Below, piece after piece: positions 17,163 to 25,157 of a stretch of 64,000 bases of DNA. Both the position numbers and the translations under genes were made by a program. Position 1 is the first letter of the stretch. Every line of letters starts with the position of its first letter. The DNA is taken from assembly GCF_001189965.1 (NCBI RefSeq), contig NZ_LFLU01000016.1:58202-122201 (forward strand), read 5' to 3'. Under the pieces are notes generated by a model, which was not told the origin of the DNA, did not search any database, and saw only the letters and a list, made by a program, of their open reading frames with translations. The stretch comes from Herbaspirillum rhizosphaerae (GTDB taxonomy: Bacteria > Pseudomonadota > Gammaproteobacteria > Burkholderiales > Burkholderiaceae_D).

Positions 17163-17438
17163 TCAGGCGCCGGTATCGAGCGACTGGCTGCGGTCGGCTT
17201 GCTTCAGTTCATCCTTGACGGCCTGGCGTGTCACGGTCGACTTGTGTTGCACTTCAACCGGATACAGATCGTTGCTGATGATTTCGCCGTTGGCGCGTGC
17301 TTGTTTCAGCTCTTCAATCACTTGCGCACGGGTCTTGTGCGAGGCGATTTGTGTTTCCGGTGGGTAGGCTTCTTCAGCCATTGCGCTGCCGATGACGGAG
17401 AGGAAAAGCAAGCCTGTGACGATTTTCTTGATGTTCAT
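17163..17438 (-). CDS. DUF4148-type small exported protein
   Basis: A 91-aa protein with a signal peptide (MNIKKIVTGLLFLSVIGSAMA, cleavage at about residue 21) and a mature domain with SHKTRAQVIEELKQARANGEI, the signature of DUF4148 proteins. These are abundant, uncharacterised periplasmic proteins of Burkholderiales. An AAGGAA sequence precedes the ATG. A second small exported protein lies 78 bp upstream on the same strand, so the two may be cotranscribed. Confidence 0.8.
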   Translation of the reverse strand: MNIKKIVTGLLFLSVIGSAMAEEAYPPETQIASHKTRAQVIEELKQARANGEIISNDLYPVEVQHKSTVTRQAVKDELKQADRSQSLDTGA

Positions 17439-17515
17439 GATAATTCCTTGGTAGTCGATGGTATCGATGATGAAAGGTCGGTAGACCTGGTTTACTGCTG
17501 GGTACCGGCGTCGGA

Positions 17516-17761
17516 TTAACGCAGGTACAGAGTTTCTTCGTAGCTCAGCGGTTCGCGGTTGGCGACTTTTTGCTGAATTTCCTGACGCTTGATGGCGGAC
17601 TTCGATTGGTGCTTGACGACTTGCTGCGCGTCGGCCTGAGCGCTCTTGCCGGCGTCGGCTGCGGTGTTTGCGGCATAAGTGCTGCCGGCTGCTGCGATCA
17701 GCAAAACGGCGGCGGCAAGGTGTTTGACGTTCAGGTCAAAGCGGGCGGTAGTGGTGCGCAT
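17516..17761 (-). CDS. Small exported protein, unrecognised (DUF4148-like context)
   Basis: An 81-aa protein with a predicted signal peptide (a hydrophobic stretch at about residues 14-28 ending STYAAN) and a short charged mature part (KHQSKSAIKRQEIQQKVANREPLSYEETLYLR). GGAG is 7 bases before the ATG. It shares genomic position and general build with the following DUF4148 gene but lacks that domain's TRAQV motif. I do not recognise the family. Confidence 0.7.
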   Translation of the reverse strand: MRTTTARFDLNVKHLAAAVLLIAAAGSTYAANTAADAGKSAQADAQQVVKHQSKSAIKRQEIQQKVANREPLSYEETLYLR

Positions 17762-18201
17762 GATGATTCTCCAAAATTAATTTATTCACAATAAATTGGC
17801 TTGCGGCAAGTTGCCTGCAGAGCCGGCGGTAATATGAAACTGGTACGGGACTGATACAAAACAGTTGCGTTCGCTTTTGTGTTTTGCAAGTGCGACTGCT
17901 TGAGACGAAGTGTAGGTTTTGATTCGGATTGCGACTAGGAGGCAAAATTCGGATGGATTGTTCTATTTATGGAACGACAAGGACGCTTGAATCCCCCCGT
18001 TGCATCCCCAGCGCTCCCCCTCCCTCGGCCTACCGGCTCCCTCCGCCGGTCATATCGATATCTGTTTATCTTCGTTATCAAGCGTGTTTTGCTGCCAGAT
18101 AATCGGTCGCATCGCGGTGCAATCCGAGGTCTGGCTGACGAAGCGGACGCCGGCGCACTGCGCCATCGACGACGACCATCCACACCCGCAAAAAGGCAAC
18201 C
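17762..18201. other. 440-bp non-coding interval
   Basis: A divergent promoter region between the small exported-protein gene and the SfnB-like monooxygenase. A perfect dyad AATTTATT-CAC-AATAAATT lies at 17779-17797, directly upstream of the small gene's ribosome binding site. The rest shows no ORF I would call and no recognisable RNA. Confidence 0.5.
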
Positions 18202-19419
18202 ATGACTCAAGCATCCGGCCCGGCCACCTCCGACACATTGTTCGCACGCTTCCAGGATATTTTTACGCGCATCGCGCAAGGCAGCATCGATCGCGAGAAC
18301 GGTCGCGAGCTGCCGTATGAAGCGGTGCAATGGCTCAAGGAGAGCGGCTTCACGTCCTTGCGCGTGCCGGTCGAACAAGGCGGCAGCGGCGTTACCTTGC
18401 CGCAATTCTTCGGCCTGCTGATCCGCCTGGCGGAAGCCGAATCGAACCTGCCGCAAATCCTGCGCGTCAATGCGGGCTATACCGAACTGCTGCTGGAACG
18501 CAAAGACGACGCAGACACACGCCATTGGCTGAGCGTGATCGGCAAAGGTGAAACCTTCGGTGCGGCGGCATCCGAACGCACCGGCTCGACCAGCAATTCG
18601 GTCACGGTCACGCCCGATCCCGACAAGCGTCCCGGCCACTTCTTGCTCAACGGCGAGAAATACTATTCAACCGGCACGCTGTATGCGGACTGGATCCTGG
18701 TGCGTGCGCACGACCACGATTCGGATCTCAACGTGCTGATCAAGAGCGACACGCCGGGCGTCACGCGCGTCGATGACTGGGACGGTTTCGGCCAACGCCT
18801 GACCGGCAGCGGCACCACGCGTTTTGACAAGGTGCTGATCACGCAACAGCAGATCCTCGATCGCTATCATGTGTCGCAGCCGCGCCGCAACACCATCATC
18901 ACCGCCTTCTATCAGACTGTGCATTTGGCGACGCTGGCCGGGATCGCGCGTGCGGTGCAACGCGACGCCGTCGCGTTCACCCAGGCGCGCACGCGCACTT
19001 TCGGCGTACCGGGGCAATCCAGTCCGCGTGAAAATCCGCTGGTGCATCGCGTAGTAGGACGACTGGCCAGCCTCGCGTGGTCGGCGGAGCAGCTGGTCAA
19101 TGCCATCGCCACTGCCATCGAAAACGTGCATCAGGCGCGCAAAGCGGGAACCGCCAAACCGGAGGACTACATCGCGCTCGACGTGCAGACTTTCCAGGCG
19201 CAGCAAGTCATCATCGGCCAGGTGCTGGAAGCCAGCACACTGCTGTTCGAAGTCGGCGGCGCCTCGGCCACCAGCGACAAGCGCCGCCTCGACCGTCACT
19301 GGCGCAACGCGCGCACGCTGGCGTCGCACAATCCGGCAACCCAGCGCGAGGCAGCCATCGGCGACTATCATCTCAACGATAATCCGCCGAACGAGCGCTT
19401 TGGTTTCTCGTATGCCTGA
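18202..19419 (+). CDS. SfnB/DszC-like flavin-dependent monooxygenase (acyl-CoA dehydrogenase fold)
   Basis: A 405-aa protein of the acyl-CoA dehydrogenase superfamily. Several features fit the SfnB/DszC branch of reduced-flavin monooxygenases rather than true dehydrogenases. The substrate loop reads AAASERTGSTS, there is GEKYYSTGTLYADW near residue 155, and the C-terminal YEGTS-type catalytic-base motif is absent. DszC acts on thiophene sulfur and SfnB is linked to dimethyl sulfone use, so a role in oxygenating an organosulfur compound is likely. AAGG lies 6 bases before the ATG. It precedes two MetQ-like genes and MetNI, which supports sulfur acquisition. A separate flavin reductase would be needed and is not in the window. 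Confidence 0.82.
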   Translation: MTQASGPATSDTLFARFQDIFTRIAQGSIDRENGRELPYEAVQWLKESGFTSLRVPVEQGGSGVTLPQFFGLLIRLAEAESNLPQILRVNAGYTELLLERKDDADTRHWLSVIGKGETFGAAASERTGSTSNSVTVTPDPDKRPGHFLLNGEKYYSTGTLYADWILVRAHDHDSDLNVLIKSDTPGVTRVDDWDGFGQRLTGSGTTRFDKVLITQQQILDRYHVSQPRRNTIITAFYQTVHLATLAGIARAVQRDAVAFTQARTRTFGVPGQSSPRENPLVHRVVGRLASLAWSAEQLVNAIATAIENVHQARKAGTAKPEDYIALDVQTFQAQQVIIGQVLEASTLLFEVGGASATSDKRRLDRHWRNARTLASHNPATQREAAIGDYHLNDNPPNERFGFSYA

Positions 19420-19459
19420 GCAATCTGCCCCGGTGTTCTGCTGAAAAAATCCGCATAAG

Positions 19460-19483
19460 GACAGACGAATTCATTCGTTTGTC
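19460..19483. promoter_or_regulatory. 24-bp near-perfect dyad upstream of the MetQ-like operon
   Basis: GACAGACGAAT-TC-ATTCGTTTGTC at 19460-19483 matches in 10 of 11 positions per arm. It lies 40 bp after the monooxygenase gene and about 100 bp before the first MetQ-like gene, followed at about 19519-19549 by an 11-bp GC-rich hairpin. It is a candidate operator; the regulator is unknown. Confidence 0.45.
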
Positions 19484-19584
19484 TTGCCCTCCGTCCTCTC
19501 TACACTTGATCTTCAAGCTTTCCGGCAGCGCCATTGAGACGCTGCCGGAAGAGAACTTCCACGTCCTCACTGACTGATAAAAAA

Positions 19585-20421
19585 ATGAACCTGACCATAC
19601 AAGCCGGGCTGCGAAAATCCTTGGCGATGTTGGCGTTGAGCCTGCTCGCTTTCACATCTCTTCATGCGGTCTCTGCGCCGCAAAAACCTGAACTGCGCGT
19701 CGGCTTCGTCCCGGGACCGTACATCGATGAATTCAAGATCGGCGTGCAACCCGAGCTGGAGAAGAAGGGCTACAAGATCAGGTACTACGAATTCAGCACC
19801 GGCCTGGAAGCCAATAGCGCCGTGTTCAAAGGCGATATCGACGCCAACGTGATGCAGCATTCGGTGTTCCTGAAATCGTATAACGACCGCAACAAGACCG
19901 ACCTGGTCGGCATCGTACAGGTGCCGACGCCGCCCATGGGCTTGTACTCGAAAAAGCATCGCAGCCTGGACGGCCTGAAAAAAGGCTTCACCGTCGCCGT
20001 GCCGAACGACCCGGTCAATCTGCAACGCGCGCTGTGGATCCTGCAACGCCTCGGCTGGATCAGGATCAAGGAAAACGCCAATCCGGTCGACGTCACCGAA
20101 CTCGATGTCGTCGAGAACAAGGTCGGCCTCAAGCTGGTGCTTCTGGAAAACGCACAAGGTCCGCGCGCGCTGGATGATGCCGATTTCGCAGCGATCCAGG
20201 GCAACTTCGCCATCTTCGCCAAGCTCAAGCTGTCGGAGGCCTTTCTCCTGGAAGACATGACGCCGGCCTACATCAATGTGCTGGCGGTCAAGAAGACGCG
20301 CCAGTCGGACCAATATGCGCGCGACATCGTCGAAGCCTATCGCTCCGACACGTTCCAGAACGCGATCCGCGCCGACCGCTTCTATGACGGCTTCCGCCTG
20401 CCCGACTATTTCAAAAAATAA
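19585..20421 (+). CDS. MetQ/NlpA-family substrate-binding protein (first)
   Basis: A 278-aa periplasmic binding protein of the NlpA/MetQ family (LRVGFVPGPYIDEFKIGVQPELEKKGY; GDIDANVMQHSVFLK; TVAVPNDPVNLQRALWILQRLGWI; LDDADFAAIQGNFA). It has an ordinary cleavable signal peptide ending HAVSA and no lipobox cysteine, unlike most MetQ lipoproteins. The ATG at 19585 is preferred because it puts the signal peptide first; an in-frame TTG lies at 19534. Ribosome binding is weak. It is followed by a second MetQ-like gene 38 bp later and by metN-metI, so the system would import methionine or, more likely given the monooxygenases, a related organosulfur compound. Confidence 0.85.
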   Translation: MNLTIQAGLRKSLAMLALSLLAFTSLHAVSAPQKPELRVGFVPGPYIDEFKIGVQPELEKKGYKIRYYEFSTGLEANSAVFKGDIDANVMQHSVFLKSYNDRNKTDLVGIVQVPTPPMGLYSKKHRSLDGLKKGFTVAVPNDPVNLQRALWILQRLGWIRIKENANPVDVTELDVVENKVGLKLVLLENAQGPRALDDADFAAIQGNFAIFAKLKLSEAFLLEDMTPAYINVLAVKKTRQSDQYARDIVEAYRSDTFQNAIRADRFYDGFRLPDYFKK

Positions 20422-20459
20422 ACTCCCCTCCCTCCAGAACAAACATCAAAGGAACGAGC

Positions 20460-21272
20460 ATGAATCAACGTTATCGACTTCGCCTGCAAGCCGCGGTGGC
20501 GGCAGTCCTGATCTCCACCTTCGGCCTTGCCCATAGCGCCGACAAGGTCTTGCGCGTCGGCGTGCGCGGCGGCGTCGACGAACAGATCTGGGAAGTAGTC
20601 ACCAAGGTAGCGAAAAAGAACGGCCTGAACGTCGAGCCGGTCGTCATCTCCGGCGCGGCCAGCCCGAACGAGGCGCTCAACAACGGCGACCTGGAAGCCA
20701 ACTCGTTCCAGCACATTCCTTTCCTGCGCGATCAGATCAAGCAACGCGGTTACAAGCTGAGCATCGTCGGCAACACCATCATTTCGCCGATTGCTTTCTA
20801 CTCCAAGAAATACAAGGCGCTGAAAGACTTGCCGGACGGCGCCAGGATCGCCATCCCCAACGATCCAAGCAACCAGACGCGCGCGCTGGTGATCCTGCGC
20901 GACGCCGGCTTCATCACCTTGCGTGAGGGTTTCGATCCGTTTACCGGCACGGCATCGCTGGCCGACATCACCTCGTACAAGAAGAAAATTAACCTCATCG
21001 AAAGCGCCTCAGTCGTGCTGGCTCGCGCGCTGGAAGATGTTGACGCCGCCGCCATCATCAACACCTTCGCCTATCAGGTCGGACTGATCGCAACGCGCGA
21101 CGGCATCGCCGTGGAAAAACGCGAACACAATCCTTACGTCAACGTCATTGTGGTGCGCGATCAGGACAAGAACGCGGCGTGGGTGGCGCCGCTGGTGAAG
21201 TCCTACCAGTCGGAAGAAGTACGCCAGTTCATCCAGAAACAGTTCGGCGGCTCGGTGCTGCCGGTATTTTGA
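20460..21272 (+). CDS. MetQ/NlpA-family substrate-binding protein (second)
   Basis: A 270-aa NlpA/MetQ-type binding protein (LRVGVRGGVDEQIWEVVTKVAKKNG; ASPNEALNNGDLEANSFQHIPFLRDQI; RIAIPNDPSNQTRALVILRDAGFI; DVDAAAIINTFAYQVGL). The signal peptide ends LAHSA. Again there is no lipobox, so it is predicted to be a soluble periplasmic protein. AAAGGAACGAGC before the ATG is a good ribosome binding site. Its TGA overlaps the MetN start as TTGA. Two different binding proteins feeding one MetNI suggest two related ligands; the ligands are unknown. Confidence 0.88.
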   Translation: MNQRYRLRLQAAVAAVLISTFGLAHSADKVLRVGVRGGVDEQIWEVVTKVAKKNGLNVEPVVISGAASPNEALNNGDLEANSFQHIPFLRDQIKQRGYKLSIVGNTIISPIAFYSKKYKALKDLPDGARIAIPNDPSNQTRALVILRDAGFITLREGFDPFTGTASLADITSYKKKINLIESASVVLARALEDVDAAAIINTFAYQVGLIATRDGIAVEKREHNPYVNVIVVRDQDKNAAWVAPLVKSYQSEEVRQFIQKQFGGSVLPVF

Positions 21273-22459
21273 GCATCGCTTTGAACACCGCGTTGAACAT
21301 TTCTGCACTGATCGGCGCGCAGGCGAGCCTGCCCGCGCCGACGACCGACAAATCCGCCGCCAGGATCCATACTGCGCCGGCAGCGGCCGGCCGGCCGCAT
21401 CTGGTGTTCGACAACATCTCCCGGCAATATCCCTCGCCGGCAGGACCCGTCCATGCGCTGCGCGAGGTGTCTTTCAGCGTCAGACGCGGCGAAATCTTCG
21501 GCATCATCGGCCGCAGCGGCGCCGGCAAGTCGACCCTGCTGCGCACGATCAATGCGCTTGAGACGCCGGACAGCGGCACGGTTGCGATCAACGGCGTCAA
21601 CGTCGGCAGTCTCGACGAAGATGCCCTGGTCAGGCTGCGCCGCCGGGTGGGCATGATCTTCCAGCATTTCAACCTGCTGTCGGCCAAGACCGTGCGCGAC
21701 AACGTCGGCCTGCCCTTGCGCGTGGCAGGCGTCGCGCCGGAACAGATCCGTGTACGTGTCGATGCCCTGCTCGATCTGGTCGGCCTGCGCGACAAGGCAG
21801 ATGTCTATCCCTCCAAACTCTCAGGCGGCCAGAAGCAGCGCGTCGGTATCGCCCGGGCGCTGGTGCATGAACCGGAAATCCTGCTCTGCGACGAGGCAAC
21901 TTCGGCGCTCGATCCGGAATCGACGCAATCCATCCTGACGCTGCTGCGCGACATCAGCAGCAAGATGGGCCTGACCGTCGTGCTGATCACGCACGACATG
22001 GCCGTCATCCGTGAAATCTGCGATCGCGTGCTGGTGCTCAATCAGGGACAGGTGGTCGAACAGGGCGACGTATGGCGCGTCTTCGGCGATCCGCAGGCAG
22101 AGGCCACGCGCGCGTTGCTGCGGCCGCTGCAACATGGCTTGCCTGCCGATCTGGCCGCGCAACTGACTGACGATCTCCACAACACAGCCGGCGATGTGCT
22201 GCTCAGTTTGCGCTTCAACGGCGCCGCGCATCCGCAAGGCGTCAGCCTGCAACAGCTGGCGCTGCTCGGTCCTGATGCGACGCTGATTCATGGTGGCCTC
22301 GACCGCATCCGAGGCCATGCGCAAGGCAGCCTGCTGGTCTCGCTGCCGGTCGCCTCGTGGGAATCGGTCAAGGCGCGCAAGGGCTTCGGCAACACCGGTG
22401 ATCGCTTTCACGGCGCAGACTTTATTGAGGTTCTCGGCTATGTCCCTGCCCGCACTTAA
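21269..22459 (+). CDS. metN: MetN-type ABC transporter ATPase
   Basis: A 396-aa ATPase that would energise import with the adjacent MetI permease. Walker A is GRSGAGKST, the signature is LSGGQKQRVGIARAL, Walker B is ILLCDEATSALD and the switch histidine is in LITHD. A C-terminal NIL-type regulatory domain (about residues 310-390) matches MetN. Among possible starts I chose TTG at 21269 because it overlaps the preceding stop as TTGA; this leaves an N-terminal extension of about 45 residues before the ABC domain, and internal TTG codons could shorten it. The stop lies 20 bases inside metI. Substrate class (methionine versus another sulfur compound) is not fixed by sequence. Confidence 0.88.
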   Translation: MSIALNTALNISALIGAQASLPAPTTDKSAARIHTAPAAAGRPHLVFDNISRQYPSPAGPVHALREVSFSVRRGEIFGIIGRSGAGKSTLLRTINALETPDSGTVAINGVNVGSLDEDALVRLRRRVGMIFQHFNLLSAKTVRDNVGLPLRVAGVAPEQIRVRVDALLDLVGLRDKADVYPSKLSGGQKQRVGIARALVHEPEILLCDEATSALDPESTQSILTLLRDISSKMGLTVVLITHDMAVIREICDRVLVLNQGQVVEQGDVWRVFGDPQAEATRALLRPLQHGLPADLAAQLTDDLHNTAGDVLLSLRFNGAAHPQGVSLQQLALLGPDATLIHGGLDRIRGHAQGSLLVSLPVASWESVKARKGFGNTGDRFHGADFIEVLGYVPART

Positions 22460-23096
22460 CAAATACGTCCAGGCTTTCTTCGAAACGCTGCTGATGGTCG
22501 GCACCTCGGCGCTGATCGCCATCAGCCTGGGTCTGCTGCTGGCGATCGTGCTGACGGTCACGGCCAGAAACAGCCTGTATCCGAAACCGCGTTTTCATCG
22601 CGGCCTGTCGGCGACGGTGAATGTGTTTCGCGCGGTGCCGTTCATCATCATGCTGGTGGCGCTGCTGCCGGTCACACGCTTCCTGGTCGGCACCACGCTG
22701 GGCACGTGGGCCGCGGTCGTGCCGCTGACGGTGAATCTGATTCCGTTTTACGCCCGCATTGCCCAGGTCAGTCTCAATGAAGTCGATCCCGGCCTGGTGG
22801 AAGCGGCGCGCGCGATGGGGTGCCGCCGCTGGCATATCGTGCGGCATGTGCTGTTGCCGGAAGCGCTGCCGGGTATCGTCGGCGGCATGACCGTCAGCGT
22901 GATTGCGATGATCAATGCTTCCGCCATGGCCGGTGCAGTGGGCGCCGGCGGGCTGGGTGATCTGGCGATTCGCTACGGTTATGAACGCTATGAAACGCGG
23001 GTGATGTTTGAAGTGATCGTGATTCTGATTGCACTGGTGTCGATCATCCAGTTGTTCGGCGAGAAACTGTCGCGCTGGCTGGATCACAAGCATTGA
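22440..23096 (+). CDS. metI: MetI-type ABC transporter permease
   Basis: A 218-aa inner-membrane permease of the D-methionine uptake family with about five transmembrane segments. The cytoplasmic coupling loop EAARAMGCRRWHIVRHVLLPEALP is the conserved EAA motif. The ATG sits 20 bases inside metN, a typical coupled arrangement. Length equals that of known MetI proteins. It completes the transporter with two MetQ-like proteins and MetN. Confidence 0.9.
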   Translation: MSLPALNKYVQAFFETLLMVGTSALIAISLGLLLAIVLTVTARNSLYPKPRFHRGLSATVNVFRAVPFIIMLVALLPVTRFLVGTTLGTWAAVVPLTVNLIPFYARIAQVSLNEVDPGLVEAARAMGCRRWHIVRHVLLPEALPGIVGGMTVSVIAMINASAMAGAVGAGGLGDLAIRYGYERYETRVMFEVIVILIALVSIIQLFGEKLSRWLDHKH

Positions 23097-23109
23097 GGTC
23101 CGACAGTCA

Positions 23110-23144
23110 AAGGGAGTTACCCGCTTCGTTCGGGTAACTCCCTT
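23110..23144. terminator. Hairpin between convergent metI and LLM monooxygenase
   Basis: A 14-bp perfect stem (AAGGGAGTTACCCG at 23110-23123 with its complement at 23131-23144) around a 7-base loop lies 13 bp after metI and 26 bp from the end of the convergent monooxygenase gene. It lacks a long U-run on either side but is well placed to stop both transcripts. Confidence 0.6.
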
Positions 23145-23170
23145 GCCTGATTTCCGCGCTGTTCCCTCGC

Positions 23171-24532
23171 TCAGGCTGCCGCGGCAATCCCTTTGCGTCC
23201 GGCCGGGCGCGCCAATCCCAGATGCTCGCGCAAGGTCGTTCCTTCATACTCGCGGCGGAAGATGCCGCGCTGCTGCAGGATGGGCACCACGCCGTCGGTG
23301 AAATCCTGCAAGCCGCTCGGCAACGCGTCCGGCATCAGGTTGAAACCATCGGCAGCGCCGCCCTTGAACCAGTGTTCGATATCGTCGGCAATCTGTTCCG
23401 GTGTGCCGACCACGACCCGGTGGCCGCCGCCGCCCGCCAGTGCGTACACCAGTTGCCGCGCGGTATAGCCGTGCAGGCGCGCCTGCGCCAGCGTCGCATT
23501 GAAGAAGGTGTGGTTGCCGTTGCCCTTGTTGGGCAAGCCGATGTCGTCAGGCAGGCGCTCGTCCAGCTTGATGCGGTCGGAAGCGACGCCGAGGATGCCG
23601 GCGAGACGATTGATGTTGTAGCTCCACGGAATCATGTCGATCAGCTCGTTGCGACGGCGAATTGCCTCCGCTTCCGTCGCACCGATGATGGTGGTCAGCC
23701 CGGCGAGAATCTTGACCGCCTGCGGGCCGCGTCCGTACGCCGCTGCGCGCGCATTGAGTTCACGTCCGTAGGCCAGCGATTCTTCAAACGACTGCGAGGC
23801 AGAGAACACAGCTTCCGCATGGCGCGCAGCGAGATCGCGGCCGTCCGCCGAGCCGCCGGCCTGCACCAGCACCGGATGGCCTTGCGGCGTACGCGGAAGA
23901 TTGAGCGGACCTTGCACGGAAAAATGTGCGCCGCGATGAGCGATCGGCTGCACTTTGCCGGTATCGATAAAACGGCCGCTGGTTTTGTCGCCGATGAGCG
24001 CGTCGTCTTCCCAGCTATCCCATAGCGCTTTGACGACGTCGGTGAATTCCGCCGCGCGTGCATAGCGTCCGGCATGGTCGGGAACGGCATCGCGACCGAA
24101 GTTGCGCGCCGAGCCCAGATCGGCGGTGGTGACCACATTCCACCCTGCCCGGCCTTTGCTGACATGGTCCAGCGTAGCAAAGCGCCGGGCAATGTTGTAC
24201 GGCTCGTTATAACTGGTCGATGCGGTGCCGATGACGCCGATATGCGTGGTCGCCGCCGCCACGCACGCCAGCAGCACGGTCGGCTCCAGCGCGGTGATCG
24301 GACGGAAGTCGATCTGCTCGACGATGGACGCGTTGTCGGCCAGGAACACCGCATCGAATTTTGCCGCCTCCGCAATCTGCGCAATGCGCACGTAATGGCC
24401 GACATCGATAAAGGCCTGCGGATCGGCATCGGGCAAACGCCAGGCGGAAGGCACGAAGCCCGAATGCAGGACGTTGATGTTCAGATGCAGCTGGCGTGGC
24501 GGTGCGGCAGCATTGCTGGCGGTCTCGCTCAT
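23171..24532 (-). CDS. LLM-class flavin-dependent monooxygenase (NtaA/SnaA/DszA family)
   Basis: A 453-aa flavin-dependent monooxygenase of the NtaA/SnaA/DszA type. Recognisable segments are HLNINVLHSGFVPSAWRLPD at the start, AEAAKFDAVFLADN, SYNEPYNIARRFATLDHVSKGRAGWNVVTT, and the conserved LVQAGGSADGRDLAARHAEAVF. GGAGA lies 7 bases before the ATG at 24532; the longer open frame has no such site. DszA-like enzymes cleave C-S bonds of sulfones using reduced flavin. With the SfnB-like enzyme and MetNI it makes a plausible uptake-and-desulfurisation set. It is convergent with metI and 52 bp downstream of the DUF3088 gene on the same strand. Confidence 0.88.
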   Translation of the reverse strand: MSETASNAAAPPRQLHLNINVLHSGFVPSAWRLPDADPQAFIDVGHYVRIAQIAEAAKFDAVFLADNASIVEQIDFRPITALEPTVLLACVAAATTHIGVIGTASTSYNEPYNIARRFATLDHVSKGRAGWNVVTTADLGSARNFGRDAVPDHAGRYARAAEFTDVVKALWDSWEDDALIGDKTSGRFIDTGKVQPIAHRGAHFSVQGPLNLPRTPQGHPVLVQAGGSADGRDLAARHAEAVFSASQSFEESLAYGRELNARAAAYGRGPQAVKILAGLTTIIGATEAEAIRRRNELIDMIPWSYNINRLAGILGVASDRIKLDERLPDDIGLPNKGNGNHTFFNATLAQARLHGYTARQLVYALAGGGGHRVVVGTPEQIADDIEHWFKGGAADGFNLMPDALPSGLQDFTDGVVPILQQRGIFRREYEGTTLREHLGLARPAGRKGIAAAA

Positions 24533-24584
24533 GAAGCAGTCTCCTTGATGGGGATGGCGACGCGGAAATACGCGGGAATGTCGT

Positions 24585-24938
24585 TCAATGCGTCTTGAAA
24601 AATCCGTGGCGCTCGGCCAGCAGATCGAGGATGCGGCGGGTGTCGGTGACGAAGTGCTTGTCGCCCAGTTGCTGCACATGCCGTGTATCGGCAGGAAGCG
24701 ACCGCTCGTCGCCCAGAATCAGCACCGGCAGGCTTTGATGATCGGCATCGAGCGCATCCACCACGACCTGGCGCGGCCGGGCGAAAGGCAGGCGGCGGAT
24801 GTCCAAGGCATCCACTTTGCCCGGGTCGCCGGCGAGCAAGCCTTCTATCGGCGCGCCGTCGGGACAGATGAAGCGTTCCCCCGGGTATTTCGGATCGGTG
24901 AATCCCGGTTCCAGCAACAGCAGCAAATCTCGGCTCAT
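24585..24938 (-). CDS. DUF3088-family protein
   Basis: A 117-aa cytoplasmic protein starting MSRDLLLLLEPGFTDP, with GERFICPDGAPIEGLL and VVDALDADHQSLPVLILGD, matching the DUF3088 family as I recognise it. The CPDGAPIEG segment looks like a thioredoxin-type or redox Cys loop, but only one Cys is present. The ATG at 24938 has TTGGAG upstream; the frame opens further up without support. It precedes the LLM monooxygenase on the same strand, as DUF3088 genes often do near flavin monooxygenases. Its function is unknown; a helper role in the sulfur module is inferred from position. Confidence 0.72.
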   Translation of the reverse strand: MSRDLLLLLEPGFTDPKYPGERFICPDGAPIEGLLAGDPGKVDALDIRRLPFARPRQVVVDALDADHQSLPVLILGDERSLPADTRHVQQLGDKHFVTDTRRILDLLAERHGFFKTH

Positions 24939-25133
24939 GGCGCAATGCTCCAAAGTGACAATGAATCTGCTGATTCTCTTGCGCCGGACCGCCGGCCGCC
25001 ACGAATATATCTGCATATTCATATATGAAGCGAGCCGCGATGGACGCCCTTGGCCGGCCGCGTATGCCGGGAAGGTTTGCTCCGGATGTCTCGCATGTCA
25101 TCCCGTATTGCATCGACGAGCAAGTTTAGAATA

Positions 25134-25157
25134 TACTGTTTTTATGTACAGTATAAT
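25134..25157 (+). promoter_or_regulatory. Consensus LexA (SOS) box overlapping a sigma-70 -10 element
   Basis: TACTGT-TTTTATGT-ACAGTA at 25134-25153 matches the enterobacterial LexA consensus CTGT-N8-ACAG exactly (25136-25151), with symmetric TA flanks. A perfect TATAAT follows at 25152-25157, sharing bases with the box. LexA binding here would block RNA polymerase, the standard SOS arrangement. The -35 region is weak. AGGAG lies at 25168-25172. Confidence 0.75.

Noticed and set aside
18202..19419. Reading the SfnB-like gene as a true acyl-CoA dehydrogenase
   Set aside because: The C-terminal catalytic-base motif seen in the two dehydrogenases at the left end is absent, and the neighbours are sulfur genes.
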